Part shown: piece after piece, positions 10,150 through 20,530 of the stretch
Layout of the letters: every line of letters begins with the position of its first letter
How positions within the stretch are numbered: position 1 is the stretch's first letter
From: Capra hircus
Lineage: Eukaryota > Chordata > Mammalia > Artiodactyla > Bovidae
Reading direction: 5' to 3'
DNA length: 64,000 nucleotides
NCBI RefSeq assembly: GCF_001704415.2
Contig: NC_030836.1
Span: 28,804,001-28,868,000, forward strand
Translations under genes and position numbers: made by a program
Notes under the pieces: generated by a model
What the model saw: only the letters and a program-made list of their open reading frames with translations
The model's database searches: none
What the model was told of the DNA's origin: nothing

Positions 10150-10237
10150 TGGCTCACACTGGCTCTGAGGCACTTACTAGCTGGCGAGAGTTGCGGCTCT
10201 CCTCTAAGCCTCAGTTTTCTCATCTATAAAATAGAGA
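10150..10237 (+). repeat. MIR, 5' half (split by CHR-2)
   Basis: 'gaggcacttactagctggcg', 'taagcctcagttttctcatc' and 'tataaaatagagat' are the core of a forward MIR. The right half resumes after the CHR-2 insertion. Confidence 0.7.
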
Positions 10238-10240
10238 TTA

Positions 10241-10385
10241 AGACTTCCCCGGCAGTCCAGGGATTAGACTCAGTGCTTTCCCTGCCATGGCCCAGGGTTC
10301 AATCCCTTCCAGGAGCTAAGATCCCGCAAGCCATGTGTCACAACCAGGAGAATAAAATACAATAAAATAAAGCAAAATAAAATAG
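10241..10385 (+). mobile_element. CHR-2-type SINE inserted in a MIR
   Basis: AGACTTCCCCGGCAGTCCAG head, 'gggttcaatcccttcc' B box, 'aggagctaagatcccgcaag' and an AATAAAATAC-type A-rich tail. TAAAATAG occurs on both sides as a plausible short target duplication. Confidence 0.88.
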
Positions 10386-10475
10386 GAAAAGGACGTCTAC
10401 CTCATGGGGTGATTGTAATTGTGTGAACCAAATCACATAGTGAATTAGAGGGCTTAGCACTCCTTCTGGCCTTCA
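10386..10475 (+). repeat. MIR, 3' half
   Basis: 'ctacctcatggggtgattgt' followed by 'gaattagagggcttagcac' continues the MIR interrupted at 10237. Confidence 0.6.
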
Positions 10476-10504
10476 TAAAGTGTTTAACAAAAGCTAGGCA
10501 TAAT

Positions 10505-11130
10505 CACCAATTAAACAGTTATCAAGCACCCATTATAAGGTCAGACCCTGCACTTTGTATAAAAGGTACAAAGATGAAAAGCTCTGGATACTGCCCTCCT
10601 CTCGAGAGGCTTAGATGCAGAGGTGGACGAAGGCCCCAAGTTCACACTGGCACTAAAAGTGAGGTCCTGATTCATCACGTGGGGCCAGGAGTGAAGTGCA
10701 GCAGAGGGGAGATGAGGGCCTCGAGAAATCAAGGAAAGCTCCCAGGAAGAGGCAGCACATCAGTTGCACCTGGAAAGATGAACAGGAGTTTTCCAGGCAG
10801 ACAAGCCAAGAAACAGGAACCTAGACAGAGAGAGGAACAAGAGCAAAGATGCAGAGCTGTGGGAAACCCTCGGGATTCTGGGAGGTGGAACAGTGAACTT
10901 CAACGCTGCAGCATAGAGTTGGGGATTGGGAAGGAGACGTGAGGCTGGACTGACAGAATCCAGGTCCCACAGGACTTTTTGTGCTGAAGGGTTGAGCTGC
11001 GATCCCAAAAGTGATGAGAAACCACTGGAGAAGTTTAAGTAAAGAACTGAAGGGCAACGTAACAATATCGCTCTTACTGCCCTGCGTGGTACGGATGGAC
11101 CGGCCAAGGCGAAGCCAGCTAGGAGCCTGA
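10505..11130 (+). repeat. Ancient interspersed repeat, family uncertain
   Basis: Matches a common old mammalian repeat pattern: 'tatcaagcacccattataag', 'tacaaagatgaaaagctctg', 'tgaacaggagttttccagg', 'gtgatgagaaaccactggag' and 'ctaggagcctgaggtgattg'. Related 5' pieces appear near 16990, 44510, 49895 and 61660. I recall the pattern but not the family name with certainty. Confidence 0.5.
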
Positions 11131-11159
11131 GGTGATTGCTGTCAAGCAGGGAGTGCTCC

Positions 11160-11450
11160 AAATGCATGATGTCATTTAAGTGAAATACACAAAATTGACA
11201 GATCTACAGAGACAGAAAATAGACTGATGTTTGCCTAGAGCTGTTGGGGGAAGTTGGAGAGATGTAGGGAATGATTTCTAGTAGCTATGGGGTTTCTTTT
11301 CAGAGTAATGAAAATGCTCGAAATTTGACTGTGAGAATGGACACAAATATTTGTGAGTCTATTAAAAATCATTGATTTGTATTTACTTTCAATGGGTGAA
11401 TTGTACAGTAGGTGAATTGTAACTCAATAAAGTTGTTATTTATATTTTTA
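11160..11450 (+). mobile_element. Old L1M 3' end (forward)
   Basis: 'tacagagacagaaaatagac', 'gtttgcctagagctgttggg', 'ggtgaattgtaactcaataa' and 'agttgttatttat' fit the 3' tail of an L1M element. No coding sequence remains. Confidence 0.65.
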
Positions 11451-11495
11451 AGGTTAGAAACATGGTAAATCATGAGGATCCTTATGTTGTACTTT

Positions 11496-11627
11496 AAAAA
11501 AAATGTTTTTTCCCCTTTGGCCATGCCCTACAGCATGTGGGATCTTAGTTTTCCAACCAGGGGTCGAACCTATACCCACTGCCTTGGAAGCACAGAGTCT
11601 TAATCACTGGACCTCCAGGGAAGGCCC
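11496..11627 (-). mobile_element. CHR-2-type SINE (reverse)
   Basis: T-rich left end, GGCCATGCCCTACAGCATGT, GGGATCTTAGTTTTCCAACC, B box on the minus strand ('gggtcgaaccta'), 'agtcttaatcactgg' and terminal CCAGGGAAGGCCC. Confidence 0.9.
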
Positions 11628-11649
11628 ATTCATGTGGTGCCTTTATAAC

Positions 11650-12015
11650 CACACCTACCTTCTTGCATCCACCTCTCCATCCTCATTTCTTTTCAGTGGC
11701 AATTGCTAGTCTGCCCTCTGTTTCTAAAAATTTATTTAAAAAATACTTTTGTTATTAAAAAAATCACATATTGAATTATATGTGATTGAATTATACACAA
11801 TGTGACTTTGGGGGATTGACTTTTTTCACTCAACACAATTTCTTGGAGATTCATCGAAGTTGCTGCCTATAGCAACAATTTATTTCTTTCTATTAATTAC
11901 CATTGGTATGGATGTACCATAATTTGTTTAACCATTCACCTACTGAAAGACATCTGAGATGCTTCCACTTTGGGGCTGTTAGAAATAAAGCTTCTATGAA
12001 TATTCATGTGTTAAA
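11650..12015 (-). mobile_element. Old L1 3' region (reverse)
   Basis: 'ttttttcactcaacacaatt', 'tggagattcatcgaagttgc', 'tatggatgtaccataatttg', 'ttaaccattcacctactgaa' and 'gggctgttagaaataaagct' are a recognisable reverse-strand L1 segment. Confidence 0.8.
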
Positions 12016-12503
12016 AAAAGAATATGAAGGAGTGACTGCTGGACTAAGACTGGAAATGGGGTCAGCGGGCTAGAGCAGAAGGGTGCTGAAGGAGTGGAGT
12101 TGCCGGGGCTGAGTTGGGGATGAGGTGGTGGCCCTGGGGAAATGTCGACACCCTCCTCCAAGATGGGGGTCTGCCCTAGGGTGAGCAGATTCAAGGGGAG
12201 AGAGAGTCTTGCTCAGGAGTCCTGCTTTATCTCAGAGAACTGCAGGTGCAATTCGGAAGAGAAACTTTGGCTAGAAGTACAGATACAGGGTCATGGGCAT
12301 GAGGGTGCAGCTTTGCCAGAAGAGGGAAGTGGGTAGAGTGAGACGGGAAAGTGTGTAACCGCCCCCCCCAACATGTATGGATCTAGTGGAAGGGGGAGTG
12401 CGGAGTATTAGAAAGAGACTCAGGAAACAGCAGTACCCCCACAAGCCAAAGGAGCAAAGCAGGTCAAGATCAAAAGGCCACTGGTAACAAAAGAAAAAAT
12501 GAT
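12016..12503. other. No recognised element
   Basis: Purine-rich unique sequence with a C9 run at about 12361-12370. No splice-bounded open frame stands out. Confidence 0.4.
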
Positions 12504-12826
12504 GAAAGTCAGTCAGTTGTGTCCAACTATTTGGCTCCTATAGACTATAGCCCACGAGGCTCTTCTGTCCATGGAACTCTCTAGGTAAGAATATTGGAAT
12601 GGATAGCCATTCCGTTTTCCAGGAGACCTTCCCAATCTAAGATCTGAACTATTTGGGACCCATAGACTATAGCCCACCAGGCTCCACTGTATATGGAACT
12701 CTCCAGGTAAGAATACTGGAGTGGATAGCCACTGCCTTCTCTGGGAGACTTTCCCAATCTAGGGATTGAACCTGAGTCCCCTGCACTGCAAGCAGATTTT
12801 TTACCATCTAAGCCACTAGGGAAGCT
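12504..12826 (-). mobile_element. Bov-tA SINE (reverse) with internal duplication
   Basis: An unusual reverse element. The body is present twice: AACTATTTGG followed by 'actatagcccacgaggct' at 12525, and the same order again at 12647, a period of 122 bases. Only the second copy continues into the tRNA-like head ('ttttttaccatctaagccac'). The copies differ at many sites, so the duplication is old. Confidence 0.85.
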
Positions 12827-13102
12827 CATGGCATTGAGTAACCACTGACCGGTTAAGTAAAAAAAGGACTGAGGAGCGCCTGCTGGTGGTGACTTGGGGG
12901 AGTGCACCTCCGTGTTGACTGGATGCCAACACCCTGGGTTGAGGGAGTATGAGATGAAGAGCATGATGACAGGTCTCTCTTTTGAGAAGCTTGACCAAAA
13001 GGGAGGATGTGAGGGGCCATCGATATAGAGAGCCTGCAGCTACAAGAAAGTTCAATTTTCATGTTTTGGTATGGGATGGACTTGAAGATGTATGTACACT
13101 AA

Positions 13103-13297
13103 GTGAAGTCGCTCGGTCGTGTCTGACTCTTTGCGACCCCATGGACACCAGGCTCCTCCATCCATGGGATTTTCTAGGCAAGCGTACTGGAGTGGGTTGC
13201 CTTTTCCTTCTCCAGGGAACTTCCCGACCCAGGGATCAAACCCAGGTCTCCCACATTGTAGACAAACGCTTTACCATCTGAGCCACCAGGGAAGTCT
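13103..13297 (-). mobile_element. Bov-tA SINE (reverse)
   Basis: AAGTCGCTCGGTCGTGTCTG to GAGCCACCAGGGAAGTC. Flanks GTATGTACACTAA (13090-13102) and GTGTATACACTAA (13298-13310) are a 13-bp target duplication with two transitions. Confidence 0.95.
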
Positions 13298-13310
13298 GTG
13301 TATACACTAA

Positions 13311-14755
13311 AGAGAGGTGGAATTTGAAGATTCAGGGGGGAAAGAGGAGGGAATGAAATGGAGGAGGAGATGGGATACGAGGTGCATATTCCTTGTGCCT
13401 GAAACACTCCTTCTCCCAGGTCAGGTTCCCCAGGAAGTGGACTCTGAGATTTTCTCATAGGGGAATGACCAGGGGTGGATCTTGGGGACCACACCTGCCG
13501 AGCGAGAGAGCCAAGGAAGCAGGCCTGGCAGAGAGAAGCTGAAGGTGATGCTGCTGGCAGAGAGGAGGGCTCTGGAGCTGGGCTGACCTTTCAGAAGTGG
13601 CCCATGAGGAGGAGGGATGCAGAGGCAGGCAGGTTTGCAGAGTGACAGGTGATGGAGGAAACGGTCTTGACGGACTCTCCCCTTTTCTCTGCAAAACAGA
13701 AAATTGTTGAAAAAGAGGGTCTGGGGTCTTGAAAAGACCCCAAGATGGGTTTAGGTCTGGAAAGGCCATGGAGACTGACCTGAGGGGGTCTCCATGTACT
13801 CTCAGGGGTGCACCAGAGATTAGATGTCATAAATCTGCGATGATACCATCTCCCAGGCTGGGTGAATTTCTGTAGTAGGGCCCAGCACTCCAAAAGTACA
13901 AGCAGAAGGGACATTAATTAATTGAGGTAGGTTTCTGGGTTTTAGGTGCTCTCCCTGCCCTGACGTACCTCCTGTCCCCAGGTCGACCTAGGGGAGGAGC
14001 CTGCAGGTCATGCCTCTTCTTGAAACTTGCTTCTGTCTCTCTGCATAGCTGTTTATTTTGTTTTGGCCAACTCACCAATCTAAGAGTTGAAAAAAAGCAT
14101 CAAACCATTCCCAGAGTCAAACACTGGGATAACTTGTAGTTCTGTGAATCAGTTGCATATGGGTTACATTTCCTTCTAATGATATGATTGGTTAAAAAAC
14201 ACTAGTCTGGGATTTGGGGGTGATGGGTGCTATTTTGGACACTCATTTAATTATGAAGTCCTTGAACACTGAACAGTGTTTGAACATCTCATTCAAGACT
14301 GCATAAATTCCCTTATCTGCACACTGCTGGAAACTTCTAGAAGGCAAGACTTGACACCTTGGTAAGAGCCCAACCAACCCAAACATCCCATGGATTCAGC
14401 CTGGTGTGAAAGTGGCCCCATATGTTTGGCTACCCTCACCCAGCCTGCAGTTTTAGTGGGGTGACCTTGAGGCCACAAGGCAAATGGATTCAAGAATGGT
14501 GAACTCAAGTAGGTTCAAATTACTTTAGGGTTAATAAGCCCACCAAAAAAGGATCCCCAGGTTAGGTAAGGTGCTTTTCTGGAATCAGTGAATTTGAGGT
14601 GAGCATGGAGAAAAGGAAATGTATGTTTTGTCAGGGACAAAACAATCAAGAGATTCAAGACGTCAGTCTGGCTCTGTGATCTTAAGGTCACTTGGGTTGC
14701 TGTCCCTTCAGGGTTTTGGTGCCTCCCCTGAAGAATTATAGGTTTGAATTAGATG
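13311..14755. other. No recognised element
   Basis: 1.4 kb of unique-looking sequence, purine-rich to about 13700 and more AT-rich after 14040. Overlapping open frames up to 107 residues on the minus strand have no recognisable domain. No repeat family was recognised. Confidence 0.45.
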
Positions 14756-15082
14756 TGCTGCAAGGAGATCAAACCAGTCAATCCTAAAGGAAATCATTCC
14801 TGAATATTCATTGGAAGGATTGATGGTGAAGCTGAAACTCCAATACTTTGGCCACCTGATGTGAAGAGCTGACTCATTGGAAAAGCCCCTGATGCTGGGA
14901 GGGATTGGGGGCAGGAGGAGAAGGGGATGACAGAGGATGCGATGGTTAGATGGTATCACCGACTCGATAGACATGAGTTTGAGCAAGCTCTGGGAGTTGG
15001 TGATGGACAGGGAAGCCTGGTGTGCTGCAATTCATGGGGTCGCAGAGGGTCAGACACGACTGAGCAGCTGAACTGAACTGAA
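14756..15082 (+). mobile_element. BovB LINE 3' terminus
   Basis: Runs from 'tgctgcaaggagatcaaacc' through 'attggaaaagcccctgatgc', 'gacatgagtttgagcaagct' and 'gggagttggtgatggacagg' to the diagnostic ACTGAACTGAA end. Only the last 330 bases are present, i.e. a 5'-truncated insertion. Confidence 0.95.
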
Positions 15083-16301
15083 GGGCCCTTTCCCATCTTA
15101 CTTGACCCGTTCTCTACCCTTTGTGCCTCAATTTAAACTCATCTTTTTCTGCCTTTCCCATACGAATCTTTCTTCTTCCCCAAAGGCATGAGGGCCTCTG
15201 ACGAGCTACCCTGTCTTGGTCTTGTCTTCCTGTCTCTTGCTGAAACTTCAATCAGCTCTCTAAGATACTTGCCATCCCTGCGTTCATTCACCCTTTCAGT
15301 CGCGAAAGTTCATGGACTCGTCTCCCTCCACCATGCTAGCGAGAGCTGGGCGACTAGACACATGGAACCTCCTGGGCAAGAAAACAGTAAGTCCACCTGG
15401 GGCATCAGGTTCGGGTGAGATAATGTTCAGTTAGGTCAGGTTAGGTTAGGGGTGGGCCCACTTGGACCCCAAACTTCCTCCTACTCAGCCATCTAAGGGA
15501 GAAATCTCTTTTCCCAGCCCACGTGTCCTCTGCTCTCACTGTGACTAAAGGGAAGAAACGTCCCTCTTCTTGACCCCATAGTGAGGAGGGAGAGGGGAGA
15601 GGCTTAGGCAAAAGCAACCAGGCCTCGCGTCAGGTGGCAGTAGCTGGCAGCTCTCCACGGCTTGATCTCCAGGCCACGTTTCCCTCAAAGGAGTGATGGT
15701 GGGAGGGAAGTCAGCAAGGGATCCTTGCAACGGAATGGAATGCGAGAGTTTGGGGATGGAGGGGTGCCACAACAGCTGTCCTACAGATGGGGAAGAGCAT
15801 TTGAACTTTGAGTATATACTTCTGGAAAAACTTCACACTCCCCACACAGCCCCAACCGCCCCCTCTCCTTCCCGCCTCATTCTCTTGCTGTATTATGGGG
15901 CTTTTGTGAGGTTTAGAAAAATAAACAGATTCTAACCATAACTGTCTGAAAGTGCTAAATTACCGAGGAAGACGTAACAGATTAGCTGTGCAAATGAGGC
16001 CTGGGTGGGAGGTGGCCAGCACACTAGGGAGCTAAGAATCCCCTGGGGAGAGCAGGGCTTTCCTACCCCCCACACCTCTGGGGTGAGCTGACCTTGGCCG
16101 CTGCAGCTTCTCTGGTGGTACTGAAGATTGGGTCCAGTTGTCTATGGAGATGAGCTTTACGGAGGGGGCCCATCCACCCTACAAGTAGCCACACCTCCAG
16201 GCTTGAAGAGATCCACCTAATGACATCTCATCCGTTCTCACCTTTCAGGGAAGATGGCCCCTCACTCATTTAAGTTAGAGGTGAAACTTTGTTCTGCTGT
16301 C
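15083..16301. other. No recognised element
   Basis: Unique sequence, pyrimidine-rich at first. A short TTAGGTCAGGTTAGGTTAGG segment (about 15431-15450) is telomere-like in appearance only. Nothing coding was supported. Confidence 0.4.
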
Positions 16302-16544
16302 TTATTTTTAATTGTTTATTTTTGACAGTGCTGGATCTTCATTGCTGCACGCAGGCTTTCCTAGTTGTGGCGAAGCAGGGCTACCTCTCTTGGGGTGTGT
16401 GGGCTTCTCACTACGATGGCTTCTCATGTTGCGAGCACGGGCTTTTGCCCAGGAGCAAGTGGAATCTTCCCAGTCCAGGGATCAAACCTCATGTCCCCTG
16501 CTTTGGCAAGCGGATTCTTAACTACTATACCACCAGAGAGGTCT
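16302..16544 (-). mobile_element. CHR SINE, long form (reverse)
   Basis: T-rich tail side first ('ttatttttaattgtttattt'), then 'gcacgcaggctttcctagtt', 'gggcttctcactacgatggc', the minus-strand B box 'agggatcaaacctcatg' and the terminal 'accaccagagaggtct'. Confidence 0.9.
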
Positions 16545-16639
16545 TTGTTTTCTGTTTTAAGAGGTGACTTTTGTTATCTTTCCCTGGAAACTGTTGGGGT
16601 GGGGAGGCTAATGATGTAAAACTCTTGCTGTGCTAAGAG

Positions 16640-16770
16640 TTGAAAGGCATCCTAAAACACTGGTCCAACCCTTCACTTTACAACAATAGTAAACAGGCTC
16701 GTGGAGAGGAAGCCACTCGCCCAAGGTCCCTCTGCTGGTGAGTGACAGAGCTGGGACTGGAGCCCAGGTC
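16640..16770 (-). repeat. MIR (reverse)
   Basis: 'actttacaacaatagtaaac', 'aagccactcgcccaaggtcc', 'gctggtgagtgacagagctg' and 'ggactggagcccagg' follow the reverse MIR core and 5' end. Confidence 0.7.
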
Positions 16771-16984
16771 GGCACAACCCCAGGAAAGATGCATTTTCTG
16801 CCACAGCTACCTTCAAGCCTCCCACCTAATTCCCACCCAAGCCATCGTTCCTTTCAAAAGCTTGTCTCTTCTGTAGTTTTCCCTGAGCTCTGCTCTGTGA
16901 ATTCACGTACTTTTGGCCAGTCTGCCAATATAACTTCTCTGGTTTTGAGCCACAAGATGTCAAGGTTCTAGTGCAAGTCAGCCT

Positions 16985-17057
16985 GCACTTAAAGGGCCCC
17001 TACTGTTAAATACCAGAAACGCAAAGATGAATAAGCAGAGTCACTGTCTTTAAGAGG
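16985..17057 (+). repeat. Ancient interspersed repeat fragment
   Basis: 'taaataccagaaacgcaaag' and 'atgaataagcagagtcactg' resemble the start of the element seen near 10505. Cut off on the right by a Bov-tA. Confidence 0.35.
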
Positions 17058-17252
17058 TTCTCTGCTGCCTCAGTGGTAAAGAATTTGCCTGCCAATGCAG
17101 AGATGTGGGTTTGATCCCTGGGTAAGGAAGATTCCCTGGAGAAGGCGTGGCAACCCACTCCAGTATTCGGCCTGGGAAATCCCATGGGCAGAGGAGCCTG
17201 ACAGCCTACAGTCCATGGGGCAGCAAAAAGTTGGACATGACTTAGCAACTAC
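17058..17252 (+). mobile_element. Bov-tA SINE
   Basis: Head degraded (GTTCTCTGCTGCCTCAGTGG), body clear ('ggagaaggcgtggcaaccca'), end GACTTAGCAACTAC. A short (ACC)n tract follows to about 17270. Confidence 0.93.
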
Positions 17253-17514
17253 ACCACCACCACCAACACCATCCTTCCATTCATGCGTGGCCAGCAAGGG
17301 AGCATCTGGAGTTCTTTCGACAAATCACCCGAACCCCTCCTGTTAAATATTTTCTCCCTCTAAATCTTTAGGATGTGTCGGGCAGCTTAGGAAGTAGAGG
17401 TCACCTGGTTAAGCTGCCATCTGTAAGGTAATGTTCTGGGCCTGGGGGAGAGAACCCCCATTTTCCCATGCTCCAGGGTGGAAAGAAAGGCTTCCAGCTT
17501 ACTAATAGATCTAG

Positions 17515-17700
17515 AGTCAGATAACATGGATTTGAGTCAGAGCGCTACCATTTACCATCTATAAGACCGTAAGCAAATTATCTAACTTTTCTGAACCAAG
17601 GCTCATGAAACCTCCCTTGTAAGACTGTTGTACAAATCAAAGCAAGTAAGTAACTTCCCCAGCCCCTTGTCTGGCACACAGGGAACCTCACTAATGCTAC
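17515..17700 (+). repeat. MIR (forward)
   Basis: 'atggatttgagtcagagcgc', 'taagaccgtaagcaaattat', 'tgtaagactgttgtacaaat' and 'tgtctggcacacagggaacc' give a nearly full MIR order. Confidence 0.7.
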
Positions 17701-18049
17701 TTGCCTGATCTTTCTCTTGAGCGCTGGCCTTACATGGCTTTGTGCCATCCCCAGCATGTTAGTTTCAAGGCTTGTTTGTTGAGAAACTCACTGTTGATTC
17801 CCTTTTGGGCCTGAGAAGGGGTGGATGTCCACCTTCTTCCTTCCAAGTGTGACTTTTGACCTCAAGTCTGCCGGACTTAGACTCTCAGCCCCTCACTCAA
17901 CGCAGCATCCCTTCCTGTCATCTATGTGCCCTCCAGCATCGCCAAGGAATGGGCCACCCTGATCCAAGCCTCAGTTCTGGTTTGAAGAAGTAAAAATGAA
18001 GAGAAGGCATGTGGGTGATACTTTCTGCAAAAGAGAAAACCCTCTTCCG
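17701..18049. other. No recognised element
   Basis: Unique pyrimidine-rich sequence; no gene or repeat signal recognised. Confidence 0.4.
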
Positions 18050-18400
18050 CTTGATGCATTGTGAAAGACACATAGGATTTAAAGTCAGAAGACACAGGGA
18101 ATCTTCTGGTGGTCCAGTGGTTAAGACTCCATGCTTCCAGTGCTGGGTCATGGCTTTGATCCCTGGTCAAGGAACTAAGATCTCACAGGCCGTGTGGCAT
18201 GGCTCCCCCCAAAGTAATAATAATAATAAATAATAAAGTCAGAAGACACATGTTAGATACCCAATTCTTCACTAATCGTCTAGATGACTCTAGTTGCGCT
18301 AAGCTTGGGCTTCCTTATCTGTAAGAATGCAAAGCTATTTTATTTAGTTGTTGTAAAGATTAAATTTGAAAAGACATATGAAGGATCATAACAAAAAGGA
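18050..18400 (+). repeat. MIR split by a CHR-2 SINE
   Basis: The left part ends at 18096. The right part (18251 on) has 'cttccttatctgtaagaatg', 'tagttgttgtaaagattaaa' and 'aggatcataacaaaaaggaa', a MIR-like order. The element between them is listed separately. Confidence 0.5.
18097..18234 (+). mobile_element. CHR-2-type SINE with perfect target duplication
   Basis: GGGAATCTTCTGGTGGTCCA head, 'ctttgatccctggtcaagg', 'aactaagatctcacaggccg' and a TAATAATAATAATAA tail. AAAGTCAGAAGACACA flanks it exactly on both sides (18081-18096 and 18235-18250), which fixes both ends. Confidence 0.95.
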
Positions 18401-19044
18401 AAGTACCGCATCAATATTACTATTCTCCTTCCCTTCTTGTTCCTCTAACACATCTCAAGGACAGGCCTGGGCCAACTCTAGGGGAAGGCAGTTTTCTCCT
18501 TGCAGAGTCTCTGAGTCCTGCCTCACCGTCTGTAATCTGAAAGAGCAGCGTCTTCTTCTTTCTGCTTAGCTGGGGGAGGCAAGGGTGGGTCCCGGAGTGG
18601 AGATATCAGAACCGTCTCCTCCATCTGTCTACTGGGGAGTGCTCTTGGCAAGGAGCAGCCCTCCAAATGCCGGAGGTGAAATCCATCATGGGGCCCCGGA
18701 CTGAGATAAGATAGAGGAACGTAAATCAAGGCTCCCTGAGATAAGCAGGCAGCTTGGGGCCTAAAAAATGCAGCTCTCCTGCCAGCTGCCCACTTCTACA
18801 AAGCTGCAAAGCAAAAAGCTATACTAGGCGGGGAGGAAATCCACACCCTGGGATCTTCTTAGAAAAGAAGGAGGGACCCCAACCTCTCTCCCTGTCCCCA
18901 AGTTCCAGCCAGAAAAGAGGAACAGGCATATTTACTGAGCCCCTTACAGCAAAAACAACAACAACAACAACAACAAACAAACTCCCCCCACCCAAAACTG
19001 TGAGGCTTACTGGCATCAGATTCTAAGGACAAAGTTTTGGGGGG
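18401..19044. other. No recognised element; (CAA)n tract
   Basis: Unique sequence with an imperfect CAA/AAC trinucleotide tract at 18955-18981. No coding signal. Confidence 0.45.
18955..18981. repeat. (CAA)n simple repeat
   Basis: About eight AAC/CAA units with one interruption near the right end. Confidence 0.9.
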
Positions 19045-19260
19045 AAGTCAGGCAGCCTGGGTTCAAATCCTGACACCCACTGAATAATCTTGAATCTTTG
19101 AACCATCTCCCTCGTCTCTGTGAACATCAATTTCCAACAGAAAGGATACTAATGCTAATTTACAGAACAATTTTGAAGACTAAGTGTGGTCACTTTTGCA
19201 GAGCATTTGTAAAACGTCATAGGAAGTGCTTCATCAGTGGTAGCTATAGCTATGCCTCAG
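19045..19260 (+). repeat. MIR (forward)
   Basis: 'gcctgggttcaaatcctgac', 'aatcttgaatctttgaacca', 'aggatactaatgctaattta' and 'agtgcttcatcagtggtagc' track the MIR order from 5' part to tail. Confidence 0.65.
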
Positions 19261-19544
19261 GTAGTTATATATAGGACTGGTAGTGATCGGGGAAACCAAC
19301 AGGTCACTAACTGTTCATCCAGTTTGTATAGAATTTCTCTAATTCTCTAAATGGAACCAAATCTGGTTGAGTGTTACTGAGGAGTGGACCTTCTCTTTGC
19401 CACCCTTCCCCAGGGTGTGACAGGCGTGTCATCACGATATGTAAAGAGGTGCTTCTCCCCCACCCCTTCCCCCTTATCGCATATGCGTATGTGTGACAGA
19501 AAACCTGTTAACAGACACCTAGAGAGCCCTCTCGGAATGGAAGT

Positions 19545-19960
19545 CCAACCTCTTCAAAAGTCCAGCAAACTTAATCTAAGCACCCGATTAACACAGTCAG
19601 CTACACAGTACTGTACTGTACTAGGTTTATAATATTTTTCTCGCAAATAATATATAATGAACAGACATACACACACAAAGAAAACATTTTTAATCTTCCA
19701 GTCCAGTACCTTGAAAAGTGCAGCAGTGCAGTACAACAGCTGGCATAGGGGGTCTGGCCTGGAGTGAACAGGCAGGAAGAGCTACTGGTGGAGAAGGGAG
19801 ATGGGATGGGAGAGGGTAGAGCTGAAGGATCGTCAGCAACAGGAGGCGGAGGACGAGATGCAATGTCACTGGAGCCTGATGTTGAAGGAACTCATGTTCA
19901 CATCTTTGAAAGTTTGCAACTTGGAGGTTTCTACGTAGGGAACTTACTGTAATGACCAGG
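19545..19960. repeat. Interspersed-repeat-like segment, family uncertain
   Basis: 'cacagtactgtactgtacta', 'tttttctcgcaaataatata', 'cttgaaaagtgcagcagtgc', 'gctgaaggatcgtcagcaac' and a 'gtagggaacttactgta' end read like a known dispersed sequence, perhaps a DNA-transposon remnant, but I cannot name the family. Confidence 0.35.
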
Positions 19961-20414
19961 GCAGGCGTCCCCACGGGCAGACTCATTTCTGCCTTGGAAA
20001 TAAACCCTCATCTCCTTAGCTGTCCTCCTAGCCACATAGTCATGCTTCCCTCCTTCATTATCAGTCAAGGCAAAATCACTTACTTTGTGCCTGGGTTGGG
20101 AGGATGGTGGGGGAAGTTGGTCTCTTGGTCCCTGATCTAAACATACCAATCATTTGAGAGGGAACCAACAAACTTGAGGTATTTCCAGGAGTTAGGAAAC
20201 CAGGACTCAGTTCTATAGAAGCTCATGATGGAATTAAAATGGGTTCATGGGGAATTGGAGGAGGGGGTGTGGGCAAGTACTGGAGGGTCCTGAAAGATGG
20301 GCAAAAGCATGAGAATGGGCTGACCCTGTCAGCCAAGGGGACCCTTTACGGCTTCTTGAGCAAGGAAATTCCTTGAGGGGTGTGGCGTGTCTTGTGGGGC
20401 AGACTGACAGACCA
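19961..20414. other. No recognised element
   Basis: Unique sequence; short overlapping frames only. Confidence 0.4.
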
Positions 20415-20530
20415 CACAAGAAAGTCAAAGAGTGGGACCTAAGTTCAAGGCTTGGCTCAGCCACTTCCTGACTGTGCAGGTCACGCCCAGAGAGTTATCT
20501 GACCTCTCTCTGGGGTTTCCCATTTTACAG
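20415..20530 (+). repeat. MIR (forward), partial
   Basis: 'ttggctcagccacttcctga', 'ctgtgcaggtcacg', 'ctgacctctctctggggttt' and 'cccattttacagaaac' fit the central MIR. Confidence 0.6.

Noticed and set aside
15431..15450. Interstitial telomere-like repeat (TTAGG units)
   Set aside because: Only about three imperfect units, not TTAGGG; chance or degenerate.
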